Position numbers and translations under genes: made by a program
In this document: piece after piece, positions 16,634 to 24,919 of the stretch
How positions within the stretch are numbered: the stretch's first letter is position 1
How the letters are laid out: each line of letters opens with the position of its first letter
Assembly: GCF_006538165.1 (NCBI RefSeq)
Contig: NZ_BDLU01000053.1
Span: 1 to 51,940, forward strand
Reading direction: 5' to 3'
Origin: Komagataeibacter diospyri
Lineage (GTDB): Bacteria; Pseudomonadota; Alphaproteobacteria; Acetobacterales; Acetobacteraceae
DNA: 51,940 nucleotides
The notes under the pieces: generated by a model
What the model was told of the DNA's origin: nothing
Database searches by the model: none
The model's input: only the letters and a program-made list of their open reading frames with translations

Positions 16634-16924
16634 TCAAGGCGTTGGATCGTCGGGCCACCAGGGGTCGGGAGCGTCCGCGATCTCGCGCGCTTTTGCTTCG
16701 GCTGCGGCCCTTGCGGCCCTGATCGCCTCCCGCCATGCGTCGATGCCGTGATCGGCAATAAAGTCATGGGCGCCGTCATCTTCGGGGTGCGGCATTTCCG
16801 GGCCATGATAAAAAGGATTGCGATGCCAGACATCCCGGTCCGTCAGGACCCATGCGTGGTCGGGCGCAGCACGCGAAAGCGCAAGGGCCTCGTCGCGGTC
16901 TGCCATGGATTCATATTCGCTCAT
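16634..16924 (-). CDS. Small acidic hypothetical protein
   Basis: 96 residues from the ATG at 16924, preceded by AAGGATCG. The sequence begins MSEYESMADRDEALALSRAA and ends IADAPDPWWPDDPTP, with an alanine-rich helix (AIRAARAAAEAKAREI). It is strongly acidic and aromatic at its end. No family recognised. It is 70 bp downstream of the 226-residue gene on the same strand and may be co-transcribed. Confidence 0.5.
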   Translation of the reverse strand: MSEYESMADRDEALALSRAAPDHAWVLTDRDVWHRNPFYHGPEMPHPEDDGAHDFIADHGIDAWREAIRAARAAAEAKAREIADAPDPWWPDDPTP

Positions 16925-16994
16925 GCGGGTCGATCCTTGCGGAAAGGTGCCTTGCCGTGGGTGGCCGGACCCGCCGTGGGTCCGGCCGGGCCGG

Positions 16995-17675
16995 TCAGAA
17001 ACCAAGGGCGTCCATCTCGGCGGCTGCGGCCCGCTGGTCGATGGTGCGGGCGTTGCTGGCCGTGTAGGGCTTCCACGGGGTGCCGATCATGTCCTCGTAG
17101 GCGGCAAGGACTCCGCGGGCGGACGCGACCAGAGCGGCGGCCTTGATCCCCTGCTCGGCTGCGAAGCGGCGGGCGTTGGCCGCCCTGTTTTCCAGCCCGT
17201 CGACGCCCATCCGGTCCTCTTCGCGATACTCGTTGAACTGTGAGGACAGTTCGCTGGCCTGCGCGCGCTTGGCGTCATAGAACTGGGCAGCTCCGAACGC
17301 GGACGCGACAGCAGCCCCGGCCATGCGCTGGAGGTGCATTTCCAGCCCCTTGTCGTTCTGCTCGCCGTTCCATGTGGTCACGACCAGCACGGGCGAGAGG
17401 CTGCGGGCGATGACGGTGAAAGCCTGCCGGGCCGTTTCCGCGAGGGCGTCGGCGTCGAAGTCCTCAAGGCCGAAATGGGAAACGATCTTGGTGATCTGGT
17501 CGGGAACGGGGATCAGGGCTTCGGCGGCCTCGATGGTGATGACGGGCGCGCGCCGGGCCGCGTCCTCGAAACGGCGGGCGGCGGGGGCCTTCTGACCCGA
17601 TTTTGCCTTGCCGGCGGCTTTCTTCTCTTGCGCGGAAGCGAGGGCGGCGGTCATTGTGCTGGTAGCGTTGGACAT
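16995..17675 (-). CDS. Conserved-looking plasmid hypothetical protein
   Basis: 226 residues. An Ala/Lys-rich N-terminus precedes a largely helical body (ITKIVSHFGLEDFDADALAE, MHLQRMAGAAVASAFGAAQF, NARRFAAEQGIKAAALVASA). There is no membrane segment or recognised motif. The start at 17675 follows GAAAGGTTAG. Upstream lies an AT-rich tract that probably carries its promoter. Function unknown. Confidence 0.55.
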   Translation of the reverse strand: MSNATSTMTAALASAQEKKAAGKAKSGQKAPAARRFEDAARRAPVITIEAAEALIPVPDQITKIVSHFGLEDFDADALAETARQAFTVIARSLSPVLVVTTWNGEQNDKGLEMHLQRMAGAAVASAFGAAQFYDAKRAQASELSSQFNEYREEDRMGVDGLENRAANARRFAAEQGIKAAALVASARGVLAAYEDMIGTPWKPYTASNARTIDQRAAAAEMDALGF

Positions 17676-18196
17676 GAAACCTAACCTTTCTGTCTGGCGT
17701 CAGCCCTGTCCGGTGTTCCAGCATCGGGCGGGGCGTCTGTGGCGGGAACCATTTCCCTCTCCACAAATAAAGAATAGTACAGACAGAATATAAATACAAT
17801 AAAAAAGACAATATATTATCAGTAAACATTAGTTTACTACTGTTTTTATTCTCTTTATTTCCTTATGCCCATTTTCCTAACTGAATAATTATCAGGTATT
17901 TCATAAGTATTCATCCTGAAGAACCCCAGGCGAGCGGTCGAACCGTTGCGCGAAAGCGTGGAGACCCCGCAGGGGGCTCCAGTGAGGTTAGCGGCGCAGC
18001 CGCTTAGCGAACCAGAGAGAGAGAACCCCGAAGGGGCCGCCCCTGATTTTCTTTTTTCCTGTTGAACAGCGATGTTTCCCGGACCGGGCCTTTCAGGAAA
18101 GGAAACCGTCTCCAGATGCCCTGGGCTTACGCCGCGTTTTGCGGGCATGCGCTGCAGGGACATAGATCCCGTTCATCTGTGACCCGCGACATTACT
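17676..18196. other. AT-rich promoter tract followed by GC mini-hairpins
   Basis: No gene is evident. The stretch 17762-17890 is very AT-rich for this replicon and carries an inverted repeat AGTAAAC-ATTA-GTTTACT (17821-17838), a possible operator or promoter element. It is followed by three GC-rich foldbacks: CCCC-GCA-GGGG inside GGAG/CTCC (17960-17980), AGCGGC-GCA-GCCGCT (17990-18004) and CCCC-GAA-GGGG (18026-18036). These may terminate transcripts from the cupin gene. Confidence 0.5.
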
Positions 18197-18631
18197 TCAG
18201 ATACTCTTGATGAAACCGGAAGGCGTGCCTTCGGCAGGATCGACAAACACCACGTCATCCGGTGCACGGCGCGGTGTGTCGATGGCAAGAAAAATGACAG
18301 GATCACGCAGGATACGCGGCACTGCATGCACCGCACGCCGCGGAAAGACCAGCAGGTGCCCGGGGACAAACGGCGCTTCCTCAGCCGGATCATCAATCCA
18401 GAATGTCCCTTCTCCCGAAAGGACATGGAGGACTTCATCACACTGGGTATGATAATGCGGCGGCACGTCCCGATAGATCCGGAACACCCTGATACTGGCT
18501 TCAGGCCTGTCGGTCAGATAGGTATCCAGCAGCATCGTATCCGCGGTCTGCGGGAACGCCGCGGCAATCCTGTTGAGATCGAACCGTCCACCGGTACGGT
18601 TCATGGTCATCAGATGCTCTTCATCAGTCAT
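18197..18631 (-). CDS. Cupin-domain protein
   Basis: 144 residues from the ATG at 18631, preceded by GGAGAACAG. The cupin motif 1 is clear: PPHYHTQCDEVLHVLSGEGT, with His residues and Glu as probable metal ligands; motif 2 lies at PGHLLVFPRRAVHAVPR. It is a small beta-barrel, single-domain cupin. Substrate is unknown; such proteins include isomerases, dioxygenases and sugar-binding proteins. It lies 65 bp downstream of an oxidoreductase gene on the same strand and might share its HxlR-controlled promoter. Confidence 0.75.
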   Translation of the reverse strand: MTDEEHLMTMNRTGGRFDLNRIAAAFPQTADTMLLDTYLTDRPEASIRVFRIYRDVPPHYHTQCDEVLHVLSGEGTFWIDDPAEEAPFVPGHLLVFPRRAVHAVPRILRDPVIFLAIDTPRRAPDDVVFVDPAEGTPSGFIKSI

Positions 18632-18696
18632 GAGGCCTGTTCTCCGCCCATGTTCCACACCATGTCTCGACGAGCGCCTTCATGGTCTTCTCCATT

Positions 18697-19716
18697 TCAG
18701 CCAGGAAAACCTTCGAGCACGATCTTGCCTTTTGCCTGACCGCCCTCGATCAGGGCATGGGCCTGCCGCAGGTTCGCCGCGGTGATCAGGCCGAGGTTCC
18801 TGCCAAGCGTGGTGCGGATACGCCCGTCATCCACGAGGCGTGAGACTTCGTTGAGAATCTCGCCCTGCCTGCCCATATCGGCTGTGCCGAACAGCGGGCG
18901 GGTGAACATCAGTTCCCAGTGCAGCGACAGGCTTTTCTTCTTCAGCGGCAGGGCGTCGAGCGCGGCCGGGTCATCAATCAGACCGAAATGCCCCTGGGGC
19001 GCGATCAGTTCGACAATCTCTGGCATATGCCGATCGGTCTGTGTCGTGGAAAAGACGAAGCCGGGCGCACCGGTCGGAAGGGCCGCGACCTGCGCGGCAA
19101 GAGGCCTGCTGTGATCCACCACATGGTGTGCTCCGAGGGATGTCACCCAGTCGCGCGTTTCTGGCCGGGAGGCGGTGGCGATGACCGTGACATCGGTCAG
19201 GACCCGGGCCAGCTGGATGGCGATGGAGCTGACCCCGCCAGCGCCGCCGATAATCAGCACGGCTGGCCTCACGCCGGGGACTGACCGACGGATATCCAGG
19301 CGATCGAACAGCATCTCCCAGGCGGTGATCGCTGTCAGCGGCAGGGCCATGGCTTCAGCCCAGTTCAGGGAACGGGGCTTACGGCCGACAATCCGCTCGT
19401 CGACCAGGTGGAATTCGGCATCGGTTCCCGGGCGATCGAGCGCGCCTGCGTAGAAAACCTCATCCCCGATGGCAAAATCCATGACTTCAGGTCCGGTGCC
19501 GACAACGATCCCGGCGGCGTCCCAGCCCAGGACCCGCCACTGACCCGCGTCCGGCGCGGCGCTGCGACGGACTTTTGTATCGACCGGATTGACCGACACA
19601 GCCCTGATTTCCACCAGAAGATCCCGCCCTGAAGGGACCGGCTTCGGCAGATCGATATCCTGGAGCGAAGCCGGATTGTCGATCGGGAGAGGCGTCTGGT
19701 AACCGACGGCGCGCAT
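18697..19716 (-). CDS. Zinc-type alcohol dehydrogenase-like / quinone oxidoreductase (MDR superfamily)
   Basis: 339 residues. The N-terminal GroES-like domain contains EIRAVSVNPVDTKVRR and LGWDAAGIVVGTGPEV. The Rossmann domain contains VLIIGGAGGVSSIAIQLAR, the NAD(P)H-binding glycine motif. Cysteine zinc ligands of true alcohol dehydrogenases are absent, so it belongs with NADPH:quinone or enone reductases (ZADH/QOR group). It is transcribed divergently from an HxlR regulator 100 bp away, a common pairing for electrophile-responsive reductases. Confidence 0.85.
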   Translation of the reverse strand: MRAVGYQTPLPIDNPASLQDIDLPKPVPSGRDLLVEIRAVSVNPVDTKVRRSAAPDAGQWRVLGWDAAGIVVGTGPEVMDFAIGDEVFYAGALDRPGTDAEFHLVDERIVGRKPRSLNWAEAMALPLTAITAWEMLFDRLDIRRSVPGVRPAVLIIGGAGGVSSIAIQLARVLTDVTVIATASRPETRDWVTSLGAHHVVDHSRPLAAQVAALPTGAPGFVFSTTQTDRHMPEIVELIAPQGHFGLIDDPAALDALPLKKKSLSLHWELMFTRPLFGTADMGRQGEILNEVSRLVDDGRIRTTLGRNLGLITAANLRQAHALIEGGQAKGKIVLEGFPG

Positions 19717-19796
19717 GATGTCTGCTCCTGTGTTGATGAAGGAGAACAGTGAGCATTATGCTGGGTTCGGACAAGAACGCACTTTTAACGCCCATA

Positions 19797-19812
19797 GTAT
19801 CGGAAATGATAC
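19797..19812. promoter_or_regulatory. Candidate HxlR operator
   Basis: GTATC-GGAAAT-GATAC is a perfect 5-bp-arm inverted repeat. It ends four bases before the ATG of the HxlR gene (19817) and lies in the 100-bp divergent gap. HxlR-family proteins bind short inverted repeats between themselves and a divergent target gene, so this is a natural operator candidate. Its position would also block the regulator's own translation start region. Confidence 0.5.
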
Positions 19813-19816
19813 CGTC

Positions 19817-20230
19817 ATGGCCCGTATCCGGCATAAATCACTTGATTGCAGTCCCGGCTGTGCCGTTGAAGCGACGCTTCAGCTGATCGACGGGAAATGG
19901 AAAGGGGTGATCCTCTACCACCTGCTTGAGGGAACCCTGCGCTTTAACGAAATCCGCAGGCGCCTGCCCAACATCACCCAGCGCATGCTGACAGCGCAGC
20001 TCCGCGAACTGGAGCAGGACGGGTTTGTCCTGCGAACGGTTTACGCCGAGGTGCCCCCGAAGGTGGAATACAGCCTGACGCCGCGGGGACGGACCCTGGA
20101 GCCGGTCATCATGGCCCTCAAGAAATGGGGGGACGAGAATACCGGGTTCAGGCGGGATCCTGAATCCCCTGCGAAACTGGACGAGCCTGCCGCCGATTGT
20201 CCGGTCTCCTGCGTTCAGGCTGGCGGTTGA
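19817..20230 (+). CDS. HxlR-family transcriptional regulator
   Basis: 137 residues from the ATG at 19817; upstream in-frame ATGs would run through the divergent promoter region. HxlR signatures: DCSPGCAVEATLQLIDGKWK (with a conserved Cys just before the winged helix), GTLRFNEIRRRLPNITQRML, LRELEQDGFVLRTVYAEVPP and KVEYSLTPRGRTLEPVI. These dimeric winged-helix regulators sense quinones, aldehydes or hypochlorite through cysteine. It probably represses the divergent oxidoreductase gene. Confidence 0.88.
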   Translation: MARIRHKSLDCSPGCAVEATLQLIDGKWKGVILYHLLEGTLRFNEIRRRLPNITQRMLTAQLRELEQDGFVLRTVYAEVPPKVEYSLTPRGRTLEPVIMALKKWGDENTGFRRDPESPAKLDEPAADCPVSCVQAGG

Positions 20231-20384
20231 GCGGGCACTATTGGTGATCCGCATCCACGTTGCGGACATGCACCCGGACTCTCACCCGGAACATACGCGG
20301 TTCCCGGTATTTCCCATCCCAGTCGCATGACGGACAGATATACGGGACACGCTATCGGGCCATGGAACCACAGGGGGAGACTGC

Positions 20385-20990
20385 GTGGCAAGACTTCGAC
20401 GTCATCGCGTGAAGCCTCCCGGCAGCTGCCGACTGACGGCCCATGAGGCGCAGGTCTGGCGGTCCTTTCGCGCCGCTATCCAAGGCGAGAAAGGAGAGAG
20501 CGCCGTAGCCCACATGCTCGACCGGAGCGGCCTGGCTGTGCTGCACGACGCCATACTGCCGGCGGGTGAAGGCAGGACGACCCAGATTGACCATCTGTTC
20601 CTCAGCCCGCGGGGCATCCATGTCGTGGAGACAAAGCGGTATGGCGGCAAACTGACCGGACACCCGGAAGATGAACGGTGGCGGCAGCGTTTTGCAGGCG
20701 AGGCACCCGACGCCCCGCCCCGGCTGATTTATAGCCCGGTGATGCAGAATGCCGCCCATTGCCGGGCCGTCTACGCGCTGGCCCGCCTCGTGGACCCGAC
20801 CATTCAGGTCTTCAGCCACGTCGTGATGACGGGAACTGCGGTCCTGTCACCGGCGCTTGTCGCCTGCACCCTTTCCCTTTCCAAGTTGGAAACCCTGCTG
20901 CACGATCTTGAGCGCAACGTGCCGCGGGGCACACTGATTGACGCATGGCGGCGCATCGGGCTTGCCTGCCATGCCAGCGGGCATCAGTAA
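20385..20990 (+). CDS. NERD-domain (nuclease-related) protein
   Basis: 201 residues from a GTG at 20385 with GGGGGAG upstream. The core (GEKGESAVAHMLDRSGLAVL, LPAGEGRTTQIDHLFLSPRG, IHVVETKRYGGKLTG) matches the NERD domain, with the nuclease-like D...E-x-K set (Asp in QIDH, Glu-Thr-Lys). NERD proteins are found on plasmids and in DNA-processing or defence contexts, with activity mostly untested. The end overlaps the convergent neighbour's stop by 7 bp. Confidence 0.75.
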   Translation: MARLRRHRVKPPGSCRLTAHEAQVWRSFRAAIQGEKGESAVAHMLDRSGLAVLHDAILPAGEGRTTQIDHLFLSPRGIHVVETKRYGGKLTGHPEDERWRQRFAGEAPDAPPRLIYSPVMQNAAHCRAVYALARLVDPTIQVFSHVVMTGTAVLSPALVACTLSLSKLETLLHDLERNVPRGTLIDAWRRIGLACHASGHQ

Positions 20991-21418
20991 GCGGCCTCTC
21001 TGTCGAGAAAACCCAGCAGTTCCGCGATTTCCCCGGTTGAAAGCATGCGCCCACGACAGGCCTCGCTATCGCGGGGAAAATCGAGCGGCTCACCACCATG
21101 GTCACGGTTGCCGGCACTGATCCAGAGTACCCGCTCCGGCTCCTCGGGATCATAATCGACGCGAACCCCGAGGCCATCTCCAAGGTCGATGAAATCGGAG
21201 AACAGATCATCCTCACACCGAAGCGGAAGCGTGCCGATTTCCACACCGACCCACCTGTCGGGAAATCTGGCCCGAACGAGATCGGTAATCTGGCGCGTAT
21301 GGGGCCTGAGATCCGTCGGGTCCCGGACGGGCGGCGGTGGCTCCAGAGGCTGCAGGAAACCCGCCTCGTCATCATCCCAGTCATCGGGCTCAATCGGCGG
21401 CATTGGCTTTTTCGCCAT
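20984..21418 (-). CDS. Hypothetical protein (intact copy of a duplicated gene)
   Basis: 144 residues beginning MAKKPMPPIEPDDWDDDEAG; the middle has RARFPDRWVGVEIGTLPLRC. Acidic, with no recognised family or membrane segment. A diverged paralogue starts at 24302 with near-identical layout (MAKKPVLSIEPEDW...RWVGVEIGTLPLRC) but is cut by an IS relic after about 69 codons. The two copies are in the same orientation, 2.9 kb apart, and even share sequence just upstream of the ATG. Function unknown. Confidence 0.6.
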   Translation of the reverse strand: MAKKPMPPIEPDDWDDDEAGFLQPLEPPPPVRDPTDLRPHTRQITDLVRARFPDRWVGVEIGTLPLRCEDDLFSDFIDLGDGLGVRVDYDPEEPERVLWISAGNRDHGGEPLDFPRDSEACRGRMLSTGEIAELLGFLDREAAY

Positions 21419-21856
21419 AAATCAGACGTCCTTCGACCAAAAGAAAAGCAATTAAAGACCGACGCGTCGGACAGGGACAACCTGTCTGATGCAATGCCCT
21501 GACGCTCGTGTGAAGCCGATTATATCGCAGCTGTGTGACTGCGTGCGTATTGTATCGAAACGCGGTCCTGTCCGGTTATCCATAAGCTCGCCAACATATG
21601 TCTGGGCCGCACCCGGCCATGCAAGAGCAGGTCGCCGTCCTGCGCCGCCCGCGCCCGATTACCCCTTTCCTGCATTCTCAATCCGGACTGCATCCAATTC
21701 CTGATCCGCAAGATTCCAGCGATCACGAAACTTGAGAGGCCAATTCAAAAGTTAATAAATATTATAATTTTATTTTATTTTTGTATTAAAAATCAAATGT
21801 TATATTTAATTTATTATATATTTATCTAATTATAATTAAAAAAATGATATCTGAAA
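21419..21856. other. Intergenic region with an extreme AT island
   Basis: No gene is evident. From about 21741 to 21855 the sequence is almost pure A/T, unlike the rest of the window, and leads into an AT-rich gene read on the minus strand. It looks like recently acquired foreign DNA, or an H-NS/Lsr2-type silenced island. The part before 21740 is GC-rich and shows nothing recognisable. Confidence 0.5.
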
Positions 21857-22216
21857 TTACTCCATCTCCCAAAGCCCCTCCTTTGGAACAGCATAATCTC
21901 CATCTTTTATAACAGGACGCCACCCGGATGCTGGATAAAACATCTTTAGATCTAATATACGATACATATCATCTGAAATCCGCTCGATAGATATTTCTCC
22001 ATCTGCGTAATACGTGTATTTCCCTCCCATACCAGCAGGAGCCCTTTCGTTAATTAATTCAATATCCCATTCAGATACAATACCAACCACTTCCTGAAGA
22101 GGAGCCCTAAATTCTATCTCGAAATCACGTGATATTTTGCATAAGCAAGGTACAAACTTCTGATCAATAGTCATTTCTGATATAAAATTATCTGGGAATG
22201 ATATTCTTAATTTCAA
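21857..22216 (-). CDS. AT-rich orphan gene, hypothetical protein
   Basis: 119 residues (MKLRISFPDNFISEMTIDQK...DYAVPKEGLWEME), soluble, mixed alpha/beta. Its base composition is much lower in GC than every neighbour, and it has an AT-only flank, a clear sign of transfer from another genus. Size, acidity and isolation would suit an immunity or antitoxin-like protein, but no toxin partner is visible and no family is recognised. Confidence 0.5.
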   Translation of the reverse strand: MKLRISFPDNFISEMTIDQKFVPCLCKISRDFEIEFRAPLQEVVGIVSEWDIELINERAPAGMGGKYTYYADGEISIERISDDMYRILDLKMFYPASGWRPVIKDGDYAVPKEGLWEME

Positions 22217-22274
22217 TTCAACTCTCCAAATCCAAAAAAAATGACAATCATTCTACGAATTGACTTCATGGATT

Positions 22275-22858
22275 TCAAGGTAATGCCCGCACCGCCTTGC
22301 TGGTAAAGCCGACCACCGTCCTCATGGCGACATGGCCCATACGGCCGTTTTCATATCGCTCGGTCGCGGCGATCACTCTGGTCTTGCCTCCCGGACCCGA
22401 GCCCTGGTTGCGCTCGCCCCCCAGATAGACATCGTCTGCCTCGACCACGACCGGGGCACCGCCCGGACCAGAACCACCAAGAACATAACGGGTTTCCCGT
22501 TCGGTCATGGCGCGACGCAGGCGTTTGGCGAGGTACCACACGCCGTCGGATAGCTCACGCCCAGCCGACGGCCCAGTTCTATGGCCGAAACACCCTGTTT
22601 GGTGCTGGTCATGATATGCATGGCCCGGAACCAGATCGTGAGGGGGAGTTTTGTCCCGTTCATCACCGTGCCGGCCGTGACCGACCAGCGACGGTTGCAG
22701 CGTGTGCACCCCACCCGGCGACCACAGAGGTAATTCCGATCGTGGCCGCAGGACGGGCAGGCCATCAATGCCTCCCGACGCGCCATCATCAACGCCTCGA
22801 TACAGGCTTCTTCCGTGCTGTAGAGACGCTCAAACTCAACGTCTGTCAGACCTCTCAT
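22275..22858 (-). pseudogene. IS1595-family transposase, frameshifted and truncated
   Basis: The N-terminal zinc-ribbon domain is present: ALMACPSCGHDRNYLCGRRV then GCTRCNRRWSVTAGTVM. The family continues TKLPLTIWFRAMHIMTSTKQ and ELGRRLGVSYPTA. There the frame shifts by an apparent TG insertion near 22545; in the next frame it resumes WYLAKRLRRAMTERE, VEADDVYLGGERNQG and PGGKTRVIAATERYENGR. The C-terminal third, with the rest of the catalytic domain, is missing. The right end of the element probably lies near 22915, upstream of the start. Confidence 0.8.
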
Positions 22859-23067
22859 GACTTTACAACATCACCAGAACTCCCGCCACTCAAGTTCATA
22901 TGGGATGTCAAGGGACGCCAGCAAAGGCCGTGCTGTCTTGTTGATAAGCGGGTAAGATCTTTGGTCCCCTGATCTGCCTACCTGCTTCGAGAATTGAATA
23001 GACAGGCAGTCGCCCTCTTCTCGGACGTAGGGCGCGGCAATCTGTGTTGCCGAAAGCAGACGTCAAA

Positions 23068-23373
23068 TCATAACCGGCCTGCTAGGCGGATCAGAAGATC
23101 CATGCGCTCGTGCAGGATGGCCACGACCAACGCTGGCGCACCTTCACGCAGCAGGCAGAAAATGTAGTGATGCTCGACCCGCACCATTCTCAACCCGGGA
23201 TACAGCGTGCTCATGTCCTTGAAAGCGCTATGACCCTCGACGAGACTGACAATGCCTTGTTCCAGCACGGCAACATATCGACGGACCTGAGCATCGCCCC
23301 ACTGTTTTTCTGTGTAACTGATGACCGCACGCAGGTCAGCTTCCGCTGCTTCAGTAAGGATGTAGCTTTTCAA
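23068..23373 (-). CDS. parE: ParE/RelE-family toxin
   Basis: 101 residues (MKSYILTEAAEADLRAVISY, KQWGDAQVRRYVAVLEQGI, YPGLRMVRVEHHYIFCLLRE, VVAILHERMDLLIRLAGRL). This is the compact beta-sheet fold of the ParE/RelE superfamily; the conserved start and the terminal HERMD block favour ParE-type gyrase poisons over ribosome-dependent RNases. It starts at a TTG that overlaps the antitoxin TGA (TTGA), so synthesis is coupled to and lower than the antitoxin. The pair probably stabilises the plasmid. Confidence 0.85.
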   Translation of the reverse strand: MKSYILTEAAEADLRAVISYTEKQWGDAQVRRYVAVLEQGIVSLVEGHSAFKDMSTLYPGLRMVRVEHHYIFCLLREGAPALVVAILHERMDLLIRLAGRL

Positions 23374-23621
23374 TTACGCTTCTCATCGAGTTCCTCACCA
23401 AGGATCGCACTGATGCTCTTTGAACTTACCTTGCCATCAAGGCCTTCCTGAACGCGGGCTCTAAGAAGATTTTTAAGTTCCTGCCATGCATGGTCAGTAT
23501 CAAGGTTGTCAGGGAGTAGACGCTCAAGGGCATACTGCTTGATCGTCTTGCCCTGTAGCGCCGCCAGTGCTTTCAGACTCTGGTGCTGCTGATCCGTCAT
23601 ATCAATGGTCAGTCGGCTCAT
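23370..23621 (-). CDS. Ribbon-helix-helix-type antitoxin of the ParE pair
   Basis: 83 residues from the ATG at 23621, which has AGGAGAG seven bases upstream. The N-terminus MSRLTIDMTDQQHQSLKALA is a ribbon-helix-helix DNA-binding motif; the C-terminal half (AWQELKNLLRARVQEGLDGK, ISAILGEELDEKRN) would wrap the toxin. Its stop overlaps the toxin start. An 8-bp-arm inverted repeat just upstream is the probable autoregulatory operator. Confidence 0.82.
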   Translation of the reverse strand: MSRLTIDMTDQQHQSLKALAALQGKTIKQYALERLLPDNLDTDHAWQELKNLLRARVQEGLDGKVSSKSISAILGEELDEKRN

Positions 23622-23646
23622 GATATATCTCTCCTGCGAAGCATAA

Positions 23647-23670
23647 ACCCACATTAGCACATATGTGGGT
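23647..23670. promoter_or_regulatory. Operator of the toxin-antitoxin operon
   Basis: ACCCACAT and ATGTGGGT form perfect 8-bp arms separated by eight bases, 25 bp upstream of the antitoxin ATG. This is the usual place and form for a site bound by a ribbon-helix-helix antitoxin or the toxin-antitoxin complex. The ribosome-binding site (AGGAGAG) lies between operator and ATG. Confidence 0.6.
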
Positions 23671-23857
23671 ATGATGCGAGGAAAAGGCGGCAGCCGCCTC
23701 ATCTCTACCGTTTAACGAACTGTCATCGTGCAGGAACTGATCAGGGAGCGGGTCTTTCGCAGACTCTATCCCTCGTCCCCCGAACTGCCGCAGTAATGTC
23801 AGTTTCCCATCTCCCTGTCCGGATTTTGATCAGTTATCGCTGACGATCCATTCACCC

Positions 23858-24095
23858 TCACGGCGAACAAGAACGTTCGGAGCGTGTCTTGACCATGTAA
23901 ACCCGTCGAAGGCCCTTTTCCTCGGCGCAATGCGTCTCAGCATACCCGATGCGCTGATACGCCCGGGATCGTTTTTTTAAGATTTCCCTCTCCTCCCGCA
24001 GAGTCCGATTCTCCAGACGAAGACGTTCATTCTCGCGGGCCAGATCACACTGAGGCTCGAATGTCGGCCCGGTGGGACGGTAATCCACTATCCAT
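23858..24095 (-). pseudogene. IS3-family OrfA fragment
   Basis: The minus-strand frame contains CDLARENERLRLENRTLREE then REILKKRSRAYQRIG, the leucine-zipper end of an IS3-family OrfA that precedes the OrfA/OrfB overlap. It interrupts the paralogue of the 21418 gene at about 24096. No OrfB catalytic region follows (the text after it, to 23858, is degraded). The stretch 23674-23857 holds nothing further recognisable. Confidence 0.6.
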
Positions 24096-24302
24096 TTCAC
24101 AGCGAAGAGGAAGGGTTCCAATCTCCACGCCAACCCACCGTTGCGGGAATTTCACCCGCAAAAAGTCAGCAAGCTGGCGCGTGTGCAGTCGGAGATCCTT
24201 CGGATCCCGCACGGGTGTCGGCGGTTCAAGAAGCGACAGGAAGGCCGCCTTATCGTCAGTCCAGTCCTCAGGTTCAATCGACAACACTGGCTTTTTCGCC
24301 AT
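24045..24302 (-). pseudogene. Truncated paralogue of the 20984-21418 gene
   Basis: Residues 1-69 (MAKKPVLSIEPEDWTDDKAA ... RWVGVEIGTLPLRC) align without gaps to the intact copy at 20984-21418. After about 24096 the frame runs into IS3-derived DNA and stops after 16 unrelated residues. The second half is lost. Confidence 0.75.
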
Positions 24303-24441
24303 GAATCGGACGTCCTTAAAGCTACGCGGCTACGATTAAAGGCCAAAGCCCTGTGCTGGCCACCAGAGCAGATCAATTCAATGAGTTCAACGCCTGGCAG
24401 GCTGATGAAACCGATCGACTGTAATGGAGTTTCGCCTGACC

Positions 24442-24705
24442 TCAGCGCCCCTGTGCGGAGCAAACCCGTTTGTCTCCCGACAGGCCGGAGCGCACCTTAA
24501 TGCAGGAGCGCCATTGCGCCGTTTTCGCCTGCAGACGCAATGATCCGACAGCCCGCGCCGGACAGTTATGCCGACGACTGTCTGTATGGTGTGAAGATGC
24601 ATGGCATGTTTCCGGCTGAACGCATGCCAGTCCCATCTGACGGTGCCAGCGGGTCCACATCACGCAGGTAACAACAGAGCCAGCAATAACAATCAAAAAC
24701 CACAT
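24442..24705 (-). CDS. Small single-pass membrane protein, hypothetical
   Basis: 87 residues with an N-terminal hydrophobic segment (MWFLIVIAGSVVTCVMWTRW) and a basic, Cys/His-containing tail. The ATG overlaps the previous gene's TGA (ATGA), which argues that the frame is translated. The last third has no protein-like features. No family recognised. Confidence 0.4.
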   Translation of the reverse strand: MWFLIVIAGSVVTCVMWTRWHRQMGLACVQPETCHASSHHTDSRRHNCPARAVGSLRLQAKTAQWRSCIKVRSGLSGDKRVCSAQGR

Positions 24706-24917
24706 CAGCTACCCGGCTTCACTCCGGAAGGCGGGATTGCCTGACCAAGATGCCGATGTTCCCCACAATACCAGTCATCACCGCCACGGGTATTGAAACC
24801 GAACACAGCGCCTTTCCCGCAGCCCTTACAGCTATGGGCATATCCGTGAAACGGGACAGATCGCGCAGACGCAGGCGTCCTGCCTCCAAAGAAATCTTGC
24901 GACGGTTCATCGCTCAT
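24705..24917 (-). CDS. Small zinc-ribbon-like protein
   Basis: 70 residues. CKGCGKGAVFGFNTRGGDDW followed by YCGEHRHLGQ supplies a CxxC and a C-x-x-H pair, a plausible zinc site. It starts 2 bp after the stop of the helicase gene and overlaps the next small gene, so it belongs to the same leftward operon. The family is not recognised; a DNA-repair or plasmid-processing accessory role would fit the context. Confidence 0.5.
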   Translation of the reverse strand: MSDEPSQDFFGGRTPASARSVPFHGYAHSCKGCGKGAVFGFNTRGGDDWYCGEHRHLGQAIPPSGVKPGS

Positions 24918-24919
24918 GA

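Noticed and set aside
17762..17890. AT-rich tracts at 17762, 30117 and 33366 as one repeated module
   Set aside because: They share A/T composition and runs like AATAAAAA, but orientation relative to genes differs and low-complexity matches are expected; treated as promoter tracts only.
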